Of a stretch of DNA of 64,000 nucleotides, positions 25,604 to 34,728 are shown piece by piece. A program made the translations under genes and the position numbers. The notes under the pieces are model-generated. The model worked only from the letters and a program-made list of their open reading frames with translations, was not told where the DNA came from and did not search any database. The stretch lies in contig DAINRU010000008.1 in NCBI GenBank assembly GCA_036741695.1, positions 1 through 64,000 of the forward strand. Direction: 5' to 3'. Source of the stretch: JAFANK01 sp036741695. Its GTDB lineage: Bacteria > Vulcanimicrobiota > Vulcanimicrobiia > Eremiobacterales > Eremiobacteraceae. The first letter of the stretch is position 1; each line of letters starts with the position of its first letter.

Positions 25604-27082
25604 ATGAAGACCGGACATGAGATCGCGGACGCGATCGCGAGCAAGCGCTTGAGCGCGCTCGAAGCCGCCGAAGCTGCGCTGGCCAACGCACAGTCGCTCG
25701 AGGGGGAGCTGCACGCCTACATACGCCTCACGCCCGAGCGCGCGCGTGCTCAAGCTCGTGCGATTGACGCGCGGTTGAAGCAGGGCGAGCGCCTCGGGCC
25801 GCTCGCCGGTGTTCCCGTGGCGGTCAAGGACATCTTCTGCGTCTCGGGTGAGATCACGACCGCGGGCTCGAAGATCCTGGAGAATTTTCGCGCACCCTAC
25901 TCGGCCACGGTCGTGCGCAAGCTGGACGAAGCGGGCGCCGTCATCATCGGTAAGACGAACATGGATGAGTTCGCCATGGGATCGTCATGCGAGAATTCGG
26001 CGTTCTTCAAGACGCGTAATCCCTGGGACACGACGCGCGTCCCCGGTGGTTCGTCCGGAGGCAGCGCGAGCACGGTCGGCGCCGGCACGGTGCCCATCGG
26101 GCTGGGCACGGACACCGGCGGCTCGATCCGGGAGCCGGCTGCTTTTTGCAACATCGTGGGCGTGAAACCGACCTACGGCCGGGTGTCGCGCTACGGCATG
26201 ATCGCGTTTGCGTCATCCCTGGACCAAGCGGGCCCGATGACGGCCGACGTTCGAGACGCTGCGCAGACGCTCGCTGTGATCGCCGGACACGATCCGATGG
26301 ATTCGACAAGCGTCGACGTGCCGGTGGACGACTACGTCAGCGCCCTGCGCTCGGATTTGCGAGGCACGCGCGTCGGCATCGTCACCGAGTTCGAAGAGCA
26401 GATCGGCCGCAGCGACCCGGCGCTGGCTGCGCTCTACAAGGCGGCCTATGCCGACTTACAGCGGCTCGGGGCGCAGCTCGTGGACGTCGCGTTGCCGCAC
26501 GCCCGCTATGGGCTGGCCACGTACTACCTCATAGCACCAGCCGAGTGCTCGTCGAACCTGGCCCGCTACGACGGCGCGCGCTACGGCCTCCGCGTGGAGG
26601 GAGATGGTGACGTCTACTCCATGTTCGAGCGCACGCGAGCCGCGGGATTTGGAGATGAGGTCAAGCGGCGTATCATCCTGGGCACGTACGCGCTGTCGGC
26701 AGGCTACTACGACGCCTACTACGTCCGCGCGCAGAAGATCCGCACGCTCATCAAGCGCGATTTCGACGAGGCGTTCGCGCGCTGCGACGTCATCGCGTGT
26801 CCGGCTGTGTCGTGTCCGGCATTCGAGCTTGGCGCAAAGACGCAAGACCCGGTCGCCATGTACCTCATGGATTATTTCACGATCCCGATGAGCCTGGCCG
26901 GCGTGCCTGCGCTGTCGGTGCCCGCCGGCTACGTGAGCGGATTGCCGGTCGGACTACAGATCGTCGCGCCCGCGTTCGAGGAGTCGAGGATGCTCGGTGT
27001 CGCCCACGCCTACGAGCAAGCGACGCGCCACGCCTGGGCGCAGACGCCACGCGTCGCGCAAAGAGCCGGGAGCGCGTCGTGA
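25604..27082 (+). CDS. gatA: Asp-tRNA(Asn)/Glu-tRNA(Gln) amidotransferase subunit A
   Basis: GatA is the amidase subunit that releases ammonia from glutamine. The 492-residue protein carries the amidase triad: Lys in GVPVAVKDIF (about 75), cis-Ser in GGSSGGSAS and nucleophile Ser in GTDTGGSIREPAAFC (about 173). It starts 2 bases after gatC and its stop overlaps the gatB start. Full length compared with the family. Confidence 0.97.
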   Translation: MKTGHEIADAIASKRLSALEAAEAALANAQSLEGELHAYIRLTPERARAQARAIDARLKQGERLGPLAGVPVAVKDIFCVSGEITTAGSKILENFRAPYSATVVRKLDEAGAVIIGKTNMDEFAMGSSCENSAFFKTRNPWDTTRVPGGSSGGSASTVGAGTVPIGLGTDTGGSIREPAAFCNIVGVKPTYGRVSRYGMIAFASSLDQAGPMTADVRDAAQTLAVIAGHDPMDSTSVDVPVDDYVSALRSDLRGTRVGIVTEFEEQIGRSDPALAALYKAAYADLQRLGAQLVDVALPHARYGLATYYLIAPAECSSNLARYDGARYGLRVEGDGDVYSMFERTRAAGFGDEVKRRIILGTYALSAGYYDAYYVRAQKIRTLIKRDFDEAFARCDVIACPAVSCPAFELGAKTQDPVAMYLMDYFTIPMSLAGVPALSVPAGYVSGLPVGLQIVAPAFEESRMLGVAHAYEQATRHAWAQTPRVAQRAGSAS

Positions 27083-28539
27083 GCGGTCAGACCGGCGTCC
27101 AGACCGAGGAGAGCTACGAGGCGGTCATCGGCCTTGAGGTGCACGTCGAGCTCTCCACCCAGAGCAAGATGTTCTGCGGCTGCCGCAACGAGTTCGGTGC
27201 GCAGCCTAACACACTTGTCTGCCCCGTGTGCCTGGGCATGCCCGGAACGCTACCGGTCGTCAACCGCCGCGCGGTCGAGTTCTTGTGCAAGACCGGGCTT
27301 GCGCTCGGCTGCACCGTAGCGGCGCGCTCCAAATTCGATCGCAAGAACTATTTCTATCCCGACATGCCCAAGAACTATCAGATCTCTCAGTATGACATGC
27401 CCTTGACGACCGGCGGTGCTGTGCAATTGCCGTCCGGCAGATTAGTGCGCCTCAATCGCATCCATCTGGAAGAGGACACCGGGAAGAACATCCACGCCGG
27501 CGCCAGCATGGCGGCCTCCGATCACACGCTCATCGACTACAACCGCGCCGGCGTGCCCCTCATGGAGATCGTCACCGAGCCCGATCTCTCGACGCCTGAG
27601 CAGGCTGAAGAGTACCTCGGGCAACTGAAGACCGTGCTCTCGTATCTGGGAGTCTCCGACGTGAAGATGCACGAGGGCTCGTTGCGCTGCGATGCCAACG
27701 TCTCGATCCGCCTGACCGGTGAGACACGACTCGGCACAAAAGCCGAGGTCAAGAACATGAACTCGTTCCGCTCGGTCGTGCGCGCGCTGCACTTCGAGAT
27801 CGAGCGCCAGCAAGCGGCGCTGCGCAACGGCGAACGCATCGTCCAGGAGACGCGCAACTGGGATGAAACGCGGGGCGTCACGTATTCGACCCGCTCGAAA
27901 GAGCAGGCCCACGACTACCGTTACTTCCCCGACCCGGACCTCGTGCCGCTGACCATCGAACCGTCGACGATCGAACGCTGGCGGCTTGAGATGCCCGAGC
28001 TCCCGCTTGCCAAGCGGGCACGCTTCGTGCGCGATCTTGGGCTCTCCGACTACGAGGCGGGCATCCTCACCGAGGAGCGGTCGACCGCCGATTTCTTCGA
28101 GGCGGTCGCCGCGGCGGCGAAGGAGCCCAAACAGGCAGCGAACTGGATGCTGGGCGACGTGCGTCGCTGTCTGGAGAAGCATTCGCTGACTCTTGCCTCC
28201 TCGCCGATGAAGCCGCAACAACTCGCCGACCTGATTCTCAGCGTCACATCGGGGAAGGTCTCGGGCAAAGTGGCGAAAGAGATCTGCGAGGTGGTCGTGG
28301 CCGAGGGAGCAGATCCGCTGGCGGTGATCGAGCAGCGTGGCCTCGCTCAGGTCACCGACGCTGGCGCGATCAAGCAGATCGTCGCAGACGTGCTGGCACG
28401 CAACGGCGATTCGGTCGCCTCGTACAAAAGCGGCAAGGTGAAAGCGCTCGAGTTCTTGGTGGGCCAAGTCATGAAAGCCAGCCGTGGCAAGGCGAACATC
28501 GAGATCGTGCGTGCCATGCTGCTGGAGCAGCTGGGGTGA
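27079..28539 (+). CDS. gatB: Asp-tRNA(Asn)/Glu-tRNA(Gln) amidotransferase subunit B
   Basis: GatB phosphorylates the misacylated tRNA and couples to GatA. The 486-residue protein has YEAVIGLEVHVELSTQSKMFCGC at the start, the CPVCLGMPGTLPVVN zinc/cradle segment, KNYFYPDMPKNYQISQYD, and the helical plus YqeY-like tail (ANWMLGDVRRCLEK ... SGKVSGKVAKEI). GTG 27079 overlaps the gatA TGA. Presence of a complete gatCAB suggests that at least one of GlnRS or AsnRS is absent or supplemented. Confidence 0.97.
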   Translation: MSGQTGVQTEESYEAVIGLEVHVELSTQSKMFCGCRNEFGAQPNTLVCPVCLGMPGTLPVVNRRAVEFLCKTGLALGCTVAARSKFDRKNYFYPDMPKNYQISQYDMPLTTGGAVQLPSGRLVRLNRIHLEEDTGKNIHAGASMAASDHTLIDYNRAGVPLMEIVTEPDLSTPEQAEEYLGQLKTVLSYLGVSDVKMHEGSLRCDANVSIRLTGETRLGTKAEVKNMNSFRSVVRALHFEIERQQAALRNGERIVQETRNWDETRGVTYSTRSKEQAHDYRYFPDPDLVPLTIEPSTIERWRLEMPELPLAKRARFVRDLGLSDYEAGILTEERSTADFFEAVAAAAKEPKQAANWMLGDVRRCLEKHSLTLASSPMKPQQLADLILSVTSGKVSGKVAKEICEVVVAEGADPLAVIEQRGLAQVTDAGAIKQIVADVLARNGDSVASYKSGKVKALEFLVGQVMKASRGKANIEIVRAMLLEQLG

Positions 28540-30950
28540 AGGCGGCGGGCGTACGCCCGAGCGATGCTGCCATGGCGAGCCTTGAGTTCGCCGCCGTCAT
28601 CGACGCCATCGCGTCTGTGTCCACCTCGCAGCCGGGGCGCAGCGCCGTCCTCGCCATCCGGCCTCGGCTCGGCGATTGCGACTGGGCCCAGGTCGAGCTT
28701 GAGCTCGTCAGCGGTGCGGTTAGCTTTTTCCAAGCGGGCGAGGACTTCGGATTCGGCGGCGCGGTGGACACCATTCCCTTGGTCGAGCAGGCCGAGCGAG
28801 GCGCAGCGCTCTCCGGCATGGATCTTCGCCGCCTCGCCGATACCGAACGCTCCCTGCGGACGGCCGTGGCGTCGTTGCACGGCGACGAACGGCACGCCGG
28901 ACCCCTCGCGGCGCTCGCCGACCGCCGTGAGCGCACCGATGACGTCATCGCCGCGATCGACCGGGCGGTCGAGGCTGAAGGACGTGTCGCCGACGGCGCC
29001 TCGCCGGAGCTCGCGCGCATCCGCCGCCAGCAGCACACGTTGCACGAGCAGATACGCGAGCGCTGCCGCTCGATCACGCACGGCGGCGAGCTGGCCAAGA
29101 TGTTGTCGGAGCCGATCGTCACAGTGCGTGCCGGCCGCTACGTGCTGCCGGTGCGCGCCGAGTACGCCACCCAGTTTCCGGGCGTCGTCCACGATCAATC
29201 AGCTTCCGGCGCGACCGTCTTCATGGAACCGCTCGCCTCGGTCGAAGCGAACAACCGCTTGCGCGCTCTGGAGGCGGCAGAGGAGCGGGAAGTGGCGCGC
29301 ATCCTCGCCGAGCTCTCGGCACAGGTCGGAGCGCACGCTCCAGCGCTCCACAGTAACGCGGTTCTCCTAGCCCGGCTCGATGCGGTGGGCGCGCGTGGGC
29401 GTTGGTCGCTCGCCCGCGAGGCCGCCGCGCCGCAGCTCGTCGGCGAGCCGGTCATCCGCATCGTCCGTGGCCGCCATCCGCTCTTGCGCCACACAGCGGT
29501 CCCGCTGGACCTCGAGATCGCCGAGTCGTTCGACGCGATCGTCGTCTCGGGTCCGAATATGGGCGGCAAGACCGTCGTGCTCAAGACGGTTGGTCTGTTC
29601 TGTCTGCTCGCCTACGCAGGCATCCCGCTGCCGGCCGGTGCCGGCACGGTGGTGGGTGACTTCACCGACCTGACCTGCATCATCGGCGACGAACAATCCA
29701 TCGCGCAGGATCTCTCGTCGTTTTCCGCTCACCTGCAAGCGCTGAAGTCGGCGACTGCGAGCGCGGGCCGGCGCAGCCTCATCCTGGTGGACGAGATCGG
29801 CAGCGGCACCGAGCCGGCGGCAGGCGCCGCGCTGGCCCAGGCCTGTATCGAGAGCATGATACGCGCAGGCGCCAAGGTCATCGTCACCACGCATTTCACC
29901 CAGCTCAAGACCTTTGCCGCGACACACGACCGGGTCCGCAATGCCTCGATGCTCTTCGACCAGAAGACCCACGCGCCGACCTACGTGTTCGCCCAAGGCA
30001 TTCCCGGCCAGTCGCTGGCCTTTGCGCTGGCACGCACGTTGGCCCTCGACGCGCGCATCATCGCACGCGCGGAGACGCTCGTCGGCGTCGATGCGCAAAA
30101 CCTCGAGCGCACCTTCGAGAGGTTGGCTGCGGACCGCGATGAGCTGAAGACGATGAAAGAGCGGCTTGAGGAGCAGCAGCAGCGGGCGTCGGCGCACGAG
30201 CGTACCGCGCGCCAGCGCGTCGCCGCGCTCGAACAAGAACGGGAGGCCTTTGGGCGCCGCGCGAGCGCGGAGCTCCAGAGCGCCATCGACGCAGTGCGCC
30301 GTCAGCTGGTCGAGCAGGCCCAAAAGCGCGGCGCCGCTGCAGCGCGGCAGGCGGCTAAACCGCTGCCGCACAGCGACCAGTTGCTGGCGGACACGCTGCA
30401 AGAGATGCGGCGTAGCCTAGGGTTAGAGGCCGCGCCGGCTGGCTCGGCGCCCCTGCGCGCGTTCAAGCCCGGCGACGAGGTCTACGTGCGCAGCTTCGAC
30501 CAGAGCGGGGTCGTCAGCGAAGTCTACGGTCGCGAGGTGCTCGTGACGATGGGCAGCCTGAAGACGCTCGTGCCCTCCGCCGACGTGCTGCTCAAGAGCA
30601 GCCAAGACGCCTCCACGAAAAGCGCGGCTAAACAAGGGACCTTGAAGCAACGGACCTTCAGGTCCGTTAAGGATCTGCAGGAACCAGGACAGGCCGTCGC
30701 AAGCGACGCGGTGACGCAGGTCGATGTCCGCGGCATGCGCGTGGACGAAGCCTGGCCGCTCATCGACAAGGCCATCGATAACGCCACCCTGGCAGGTCTG
30801 AGCGAGGTGCGCATCATCCACGGAAGAGGTACAGGCCATCTCGGCCGCGGAATCCGCGAGTTTTTGGACGATCATCCTCAGGTTGAGGCCGTCTCGCACG
30901 CAGCCGACCGGGAAGGCGGTACCGGTGTCACCGTCGTGAAGCTGGTATGA
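28536..30950 (+). CDS. mutS2: MutS2-family ATPase/nuclease with hairpin repeat inserted in frame
   Basis: The 804-residue protein has the MutS-like core and clamp, then the ATPase: GPNMGGKTVVLKTVGL (Walker A, about 344-359), ILVDEIGSGTEP (Walker B) and VTTHFTQLK. A coiled coil (about 525-610), a KOW-like segment (FKPGDEVYVRSFDQSGVVSEVYGREVLV) and a C-terminal Smr domain (DVRGMRVDEAWPLIDKAI ... IIHGRGTGHLGRGI) follow. Smr domains nick DNA or act on stalled-ribosome mRNA. Between KOW and Smr the sequence LKQRTFRSV is encoded by a hairpin repeat at 30650-30667. GTG 28536 overlaps gatB. Confidence 0.94.
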   Translation: MKAAGVRPSDAAMASLEFAAVIDAIASVSTSQPGRSAVLAIRPRLGDCDWAQVELELVSGAVSFFQAGEDFGFGGAVDTIPLVEQAERGAALSGMDLRRLADTERSLRTAVASLHGDERHAGPLAALADRRERTDDVIAAIDRAVEAEGRVADGASPELARIRRQQHTLHEQIRERCRSITHGGELAKMLSEPIVTVRAGRYVLPVRAEYATQFPGVVHDQSASGATVFMEPLASVEANNRLRALEAAEEREVARILAELSAQVGAHAPALHSNAVLLARLDAVGARGRWSLAREAAAPQLVGEPVIRIVRGRHPLLRHTAVPLDLEIAESFDAIVVSGPNMGGKTVVLKTVGLFCLLAYAGIPLPAGAGTVVGDFTDLTCIIGDEQSIAQDLSSFSAHLQALKSATASAGRRSLILVDEIGSGTEPAAGAALAQACIESMIRAGAKVIVTTHFTQLKTFAATHDRVRNASMLFDQKTHAPTYVFAQGIPGQSLAFALARTLALDARIIARAETLVGVDAQNLERTFERLAADRDELKTMKERLEEQQQRASAHERTARQRVAALEQEREAFGRRASAELQSAIDAVRRQLVEQAQKRGAAAARQAAKPLPHSDQLLADTLQEMRRSLGLEAAPAGSAPLRAFKPGDEVYVRSFDQSGVVSEVYGREVLVTMGSLKTLVPSADVLLKSSQDASTKSAAKQGTLKQRTFRSVKDLQEPGQAVASDAVTQVDVRGMRVDEAWPLIDKAIDNATLAGLSEVRIIHGRGTGHLGRGIREFLDDHPQVEAVSHAADREGGTGVTVVKLV
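30650..30667 (+). repeat. Interspersed hairpin repeat, copy 10 (inside mutS2)
   Basis: TTGAAGCA then ACGGACC (30650-30656), loop TTCA, GGTCCGT (30661-30667). It lies within the coding sequence and keeps the frame, adding LKQRTFRSV to a linker between two domains. Confidence 0.85.
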
Positions 30951-32146
30951 TGGACGCGCAGCAGCAGCTGGATGCGCTGACCGAGCGCGCCGTCGACGTC
31001 ATCTCCAAAGATGATCTCGCCGCACGGCTGAAGCTCGGCCGGCCGTTGCGCGTCAAGCTTGGCATCGACCCGTCCGGCCCATTACTCCACCTCGGCCATG
31101 CTGTTGTGTTGCGCAAGCTGCGTGAGTTCCAAGACCTCGGGCACGAGGCCATCCTCATCGTCGGCGACTTCACCGCCCAGATCGGCGATCCGACCGGACT
31201 GTCGGCGGCACGCAAGCCGCGCACGATCGACGAGATACGCGCCGACATGCAGTCCTATGCCGAGCAGGCGTCGCTCATCTTGGACATCGAGCGCGCAACG
31301 GTGCGCTTCAACAGCGAATGGCTCGCGCCGATCTCCTTTGCCAAGCTCATCGACCTCAGCTCGAAGGTCACGGTCGCCCGCATGCTCGAGCGAGACGACT
31401 TCACCAAACGCTTCCAGTCGGGCTCACCTATCGGTCTGCACGAGTTCCTGTATCCCCTAAGCCAAGCTTATGATTCGGTCGCCATCAAGGCCGACGTTGA
31501 GCTGGGCGGCACGGAGCAGCTCTTCAACCTCATGATGGGGCGCCGGCTGCAAGAAGAGTTCGCTCAGCCACCGCAGATCTGCATGACCCTGCCCATCTTG
31601 GAGGGCACGGACGGCGTGCAGCGTATGGGCAAGAGTCTCAATAACTATATAGCGTTGCGCGACGATCCATCGCAGATGTTCGGCAAGGTGATGTCCGTCC
31701 CCGATGCACTGATCGGCCGTTACTTCCGCCTGGCCACGACGCTTCCCAACCGTGAATGCGAACAGCTCGAGCGCGACCTCACGATGGGCGCACTGACGCC
31801 CAGGGATGCCAAGATCAGATTGGCGCGCGAGATCGTGACGCTCTATCATGGAGCGAAAGCCGGCCAAGCAGCCCAAGCGCATTTCGAGAAGACCGTCGTG
31901 CGTAAGGAGCTGCCCGACGAGATGCCCGCCTACAAGCTTACGAGCGGTGCGCAAAGCCCGACGATCGGCAAGCTGCTCGTGCTGGTCGGCTGGGCCGCGT
32001 CGAACCGCGAGGCGCAGCGCCTGGTCGAACAGGGTGCGATCAAGCTCGACGGTGCACGCATCGAGGACGTGCGCTATGTCGAGCCATCATGGTCCGGCAA
32101 GGTGCTGCAAAAAGGCAACCATCAGTTCATCAAACTCTCCACCTGA
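30947..32146 (+). CDS. tyrS: Tyrosyl-tRNA synthetase
   Basis: This class I synthetase charges tRNA-Tyr. The 399-residue protein has the HIGH equivalent HLGH in GIDPSGPLLHLGHAVVL (about 46-50) and the KMSKS equivalent MGKSLNNYIAL (about 227-237). A C-terminal S4 RNA-binding domain begins around IGKLLVLVGWAASNREAQRLVEQGAIKLDG. The DPSGP-type signature and length match the TyrZ-like branch. ATG 30947 overlaps the mutS2 stop. It is convergent with hslO with a 9-base gap. Confidence 0.95.
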   Translation: MMDAQQQLDALTERAVDVISKDDLAARLKLGRPLRVKLGIDPSGPLLHLGHAVVLRKLREFQDLGHEAILIVGDFTAQIGDPTGLSAARKPRTIDEIRADMQSYAEQASLILDIERATVRFNSEWLAPISFAKLIDLSSKVTVARMLERDDFTKRFQSGSPIGLHEFLYPLSQAYDSVAIKADVELGGTEQLFNLMMGRRLQEEFAQPPQICMTLPILEGTDGVQRMGKSLNNYIALRDDPSQMFGKVMSVPDALIGRYFRLATTLPNRECEQLERDLTMGALTPRDAKIRLAREIVTLYHGAKAGQAAQAHFEKTVVRKELPDEMPAYKLTSGAQSPTIGKLLVLVGWAASNREAQRLVEQGAIKLDGARIEDVRYVEPSWSGKVLQKGNHQFIKLST

Positions 32147-32155
32147 AAAGAGATC

Positions 32156-33055
32156 TCAACGCTGCGCGGCGTCGGCTCTACTCGACCCGCTCGAGCGGAG
32201 CTCGCCGATCTCTTGCGGAGAGAAGCAGTAGCGTTGGCCGCAAAAATCGCAGGTCACTTCAGTCTCGTTGTGGGCCTTCGCCATCTGGTCGAGTTCGGCC
32301 GACCCGAGTCCGAGCAGCACCCTGCTCACGCGCTCGCGGCTGCACGAGCACGCGAACGAAACCGGAGCGACGTGCGTGACACGCGTGGCCAGCCGCCCGG
32401 CGACGCGTGCCACGATCGCTTCGGGGGAGAGGCCCTCGCGGATGAGCGAGCTGACGTGCGGCAGGTCGCGCACGTTCTCTTCGAGGATGCCGATCGTCGT
32501 CTCGTCTGCACCGGGGAGCAGATGGGCGAGAAAGCCGCCGGCTGCCACCACACCCTTGGGGTTGGCGAGAACGCCGACGCCGACGACCGATGGCACTTGT
32601 TCGGAGTGTGCGAAGTACTGCGCCAGATCGTCGCCGATCTCACCGCTGGCGAGCGGCACGGCGCTCGTATATGGCAAGCCACTGTCAAACGCGCGCGTGA
32701 CGTGCAGGAAGCCGCGGCCGACGATACCGGAGACGTCGAATTTGCCGCGCTCGTTGAGCGGCAATTCGGCGCGGGGACGCAAGGGGTAGCCGCGCACGCG
32801 TCCGCCGGCCTTCACATCCACCACGAGCGCCCGGACTGGGCCGTCCCCGTTGACTTGCAGCGTGATGCGCTCGCGGCCTTTGAGGAACGTCCCCATGAGC
32901 GCTGCGCCCGTGAGCAGGCGCCCAAGCGCAGCCGTGACGGTCGGCGAACAGCCATGGCGTTCTTGCGCGCGGGAGACCATGGTCGTAGTGCGGGCCGCTA
33001 CGATGCGGACGGTATCGCCTGCCGCGAGCCCCGATGCGCTGTAGTCGGAAGCCAT
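32156..33055 (-). CDS. hslO: Redox-regulated chaperone Hsp33
   Basis: Hsp33 is a holdase chaperone switched on by oxidation. The 299-residue product has the N-terminal core (RIVAARTTTMVSRAQERHGCSPTVTAALGRLL), the GLLAHLLPGAD-like AGGFLAHLLPGADE segment, and the zinc-binding redox switch with CxC (FACSCSRERV) and CxxC (CDFCGQRYCF). I start it at ATG 33055 (MASDYSASG); the longer upstream frame would overlap the divergent aroQ gene. Both lie back to back with about 80 bases between them. Confidence 0.94.
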   Translation of the reverse strand: MASDYSASGLAAGDTVRIVAARTTTMVSRAQERHGCSPTVTAALGRLLTGAALMGTFLKGRERITLQVNGDGPVRALVVDVKAGGRVRGYPLRPRAELPLNERGKFDVSGIVGRGFLHVTRAFDSGLPYTSAVPLASGEIGDDLAQYFAHSEQVPSVVGVGVLANPKGVVAAGGFLAHLLPGADETTIGILEENVRDLPHVSSLIREGLSPEAIVARVAGRLATRVTHVAPVSFACSCSRERVSRVLLGLGSAELDQMAKAHNETEVTCDFCGQRYCFSPQEIGELRSSGSSRADAAQR

Positions 33056-33133
33056 CCCCCGGCTTTCGTATCGCGGCCGCGTCCCATCCTCCCACAAGGA
33101 ACGGTCGGGTGCCGGCAGAAGAGCGGCTGACCG

Positions 33134-33595
33134 ATGAACGTCCGAAGCCGAGCGTCCGTGATCGTCCTGCACGGGCCGAACCTCAACGCGCTCGGCACGC
33201 GCGAGCCGCAGATCTACGGGACGCAGACGCTGGACGCCATCAACGTGGAGATCCAACAACTCGGGAGCGAACTCGGTATCGAGGTCCTCATCCAGCAGCA
33301 CTCCTCAGAGGGTGGGCTCATCGACGCTATTCACGCGGCGGGCGAGCGTCAGCGAGCGATTCTCATCAACGCGGGAGCCTACACCCATTACTCTTATGCG
33401 CTGCGCGACGCGCTCGCATCGGTGAGCGTGCCGAAAATAGAAATCCACCTCACGAACATCTATGCGCGAGAATCGTTCAGGCGACGCTCGGTGATCACAC
33501 CGGTGGTCGATGGAGCCGTCTTCGGTTTCGGAGCGATCTCCTATCTCCTCGGGCTGCGCGCGGCTGCCGCAATGCTCGATGAAATAAGGGATTGA
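33134..33595 (+). CDS. aroQ: Type II 3-dehydroquinate dehydratase
   Basis: AroQ makes 3-dehydroshikimate in the shikimate pathway. The 153-residue product has the type II signatures: VLHGPNLNALGTREPQIYG (about 10-28; Arg and Tyr catalytic), QQHSSEGGLIDAIHAA, LINAGAYTHYSYALRDAL and EIHLTNIYARESFR (His catalytic). The dodecameric type II enzyme is unrelated to AroD. Its 5' end is divergent from hslO. Confidence 0.95.
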   Translation: MNVRSRASVIVLHGPNLNALGTREPQIYGTQTLDAINVEIQQLGSELGIEVLIQQHSSEGGLIDAIHAAGERQRAILINAGAYTHYSYALRDALASVSVPKIEIHLTNIYARESFRRRSVITPVVDGAVFGFGAISYLLGLRAAAAMLDEIRD

Positions 33596-33732
33596 GCCGC
33601 AAAATCGGGAGGAATCAAGGGTCCACCCGCTAACAGGATGAGCCGGAGCAAGCATCGTCGCGCAGCAGGCTCCTTCCCATGAGCGCGGACGATACGCGCG
33701 TTAACAGTGCTATTGTAAGAGAGAGGTGACCG

Positions 33733-34023
33733 ATGACCAAGGCCGAGCTGATCGAAGAAATCGCAAAGAAAACGGAACTGCCGCGCCGCGACGTGTCGGA
33801 CGTTGTCGACCATGTGTTGGAGACTGTCAAAGGCGCGCTCGCTCATGGCGAGAAAGTGCAGCTCATCCCATTCGGCAGCTTCGAAGTTCGGAAACGCAAG
33901 GCACGCGAAGGGCGCAATCCCAAGACGGGCGAGAAACTGATGATCGCCGCGCGCAGCGTTCCGGCATTCCATCCCGGCAAAGATCTCCGCGAAGCCGTGA
34001 ACAAGACCGGCAAGAAGAAGTAA
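33733..34023 (+). CDS. hup: HU-family DNA-binding protein
   Basis: HU is a nucleoid-associated dimer that bends DNA. The 96-residue protein has the standard fold: MTKAELIEEIAKKTELPRRDVSDVVDHVLE, VQLIPFGSFEVRKRKAREGRNPKTGEKLMI (the DNA-binding arm with RNPKTGE) and PAFHPGKDLREAVN. A clean terminator overlaps the start of the downstream gene. The 137-base upstream gap carries no obvious gene and should hold its promoter. Confidence 0.96.
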   Translation: MTKAELIEEIAKKTELPRRDVSDVVDHVLETVKGALAHGEKVQLIPFGSFEVRKRKAREGRNPKTGEKLMIAARSVPAFHPGKDLREAVNKTGKKK

Positions 34024-34045
34024 GCCGCCGGGCGAGACAAAAGTG

Positions 34046-34094
34046 GCCTCCTCGACGCAGCCCCACTGGGGTATGGCGAGGAGGCTTTCATTTT
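34046..34094 (+). terminator. Intrinsic terminator after hup
   Basis: GCCTCCTCG (34046-34054) pairs perfectly with CGAGGAGGC (34077-34085); an inner CCCC/GGGG pairing extends the loop; TTTCATTTT follows. The 3' arm contains GAGGAGG, the ribosome site of the next gene. Confidence 0.85.
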
Positions 34095-34728
34095 GAGCGA
34101 CGGGCTTGCGGTCGGACCGATCACCCCCGCCGAGATCGAGCCGGCCGTACGCATCTTTGTTGAGGCCTTCCACGACAACGTCATCCGTCTCTACGGCGAC
34201 CAGCCCAAGCCCGAGGCGATGGTCGATATGTGGAGCTTTGCACGCGAGGTCGAGCCGGGCGGCTTTCTCGCGGCGCGCGCCGGACCCGACCTCGTCGGCT
34301 ACGCCCTGTTCACGAGCTCGGTGACCGCGCTTGAGCGGCGTGCGCTGGCCAGCGGTCGCATCTTCGTTTGGGTGTGGCGTGCGTTGAGCGGACGCTACCG
34401 CATCCGCTGGGACGGCCTTGCACGACAGGTCTGGAACAAAATGCTATTCGTCGGCGGCTCGTCCAGCTTCCGCACCACGGGCGACGCCCAGTTGCTCAAT
34501 ATCGCCGTCGCGCAGGACGCGCGCGGGCAAGGCGTCGCGACGGAATTGGTACGAGCGGGTATGGACTACCTCGCGAGCCGGGGCGTCAAAGAAGTACGTC
34601 TTGAGGTGCTGCCCGACAACGAACCGGCGATCGCGGCATACCGAGCTGTCGGCTTTGTGGAGAGAGGCCGCATGCGCAACGTCCACGGCGAGTGGCTCGT
34701 CATGACCGCGACTCCGGTGACGCGATGA
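34093..34728 (+). CDS. GNAT-family N-acetyltransferase
   Basis: The 211-residue product has a GNAT fold with the acetyl-CoA site LLNIAVAQDARGQGVATELVRAGMDYLASRGVKEVRLEVLPDNEPAIAAYRAVGF (about 135-190). It contains the Q/R-x-x-G-x-A motif (ARGQGVA). The length and the long N-terminal part resemble protein or small-molecule acetyltransferases of the RimI type; the substrate is unknown. The TTG start at 34093 is set by GAGGAGG at 34078-34084, which is inside the hup terminator. Its stop overlaps the next start (ATGA). Confidence 0.82.
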   Translation: MSDGLAVGPITPAEIEPAVRIFVEAFHDNVIRLYGDQPKPEAMVDMWSFAREVEPGGFLAARAGPDLVGYALFTSSVTALERRALASGRIFVWVWRALSGRYRIRWDGLARQVWNKMLFVGGSSSFRTTGDAQLLNIAVAQDARGQGVATELVRAGMDYLASRGVKEVRLEVLPDNEPAIAAYRAVGFVERGRMRNVHGEWLVMTATPVTR

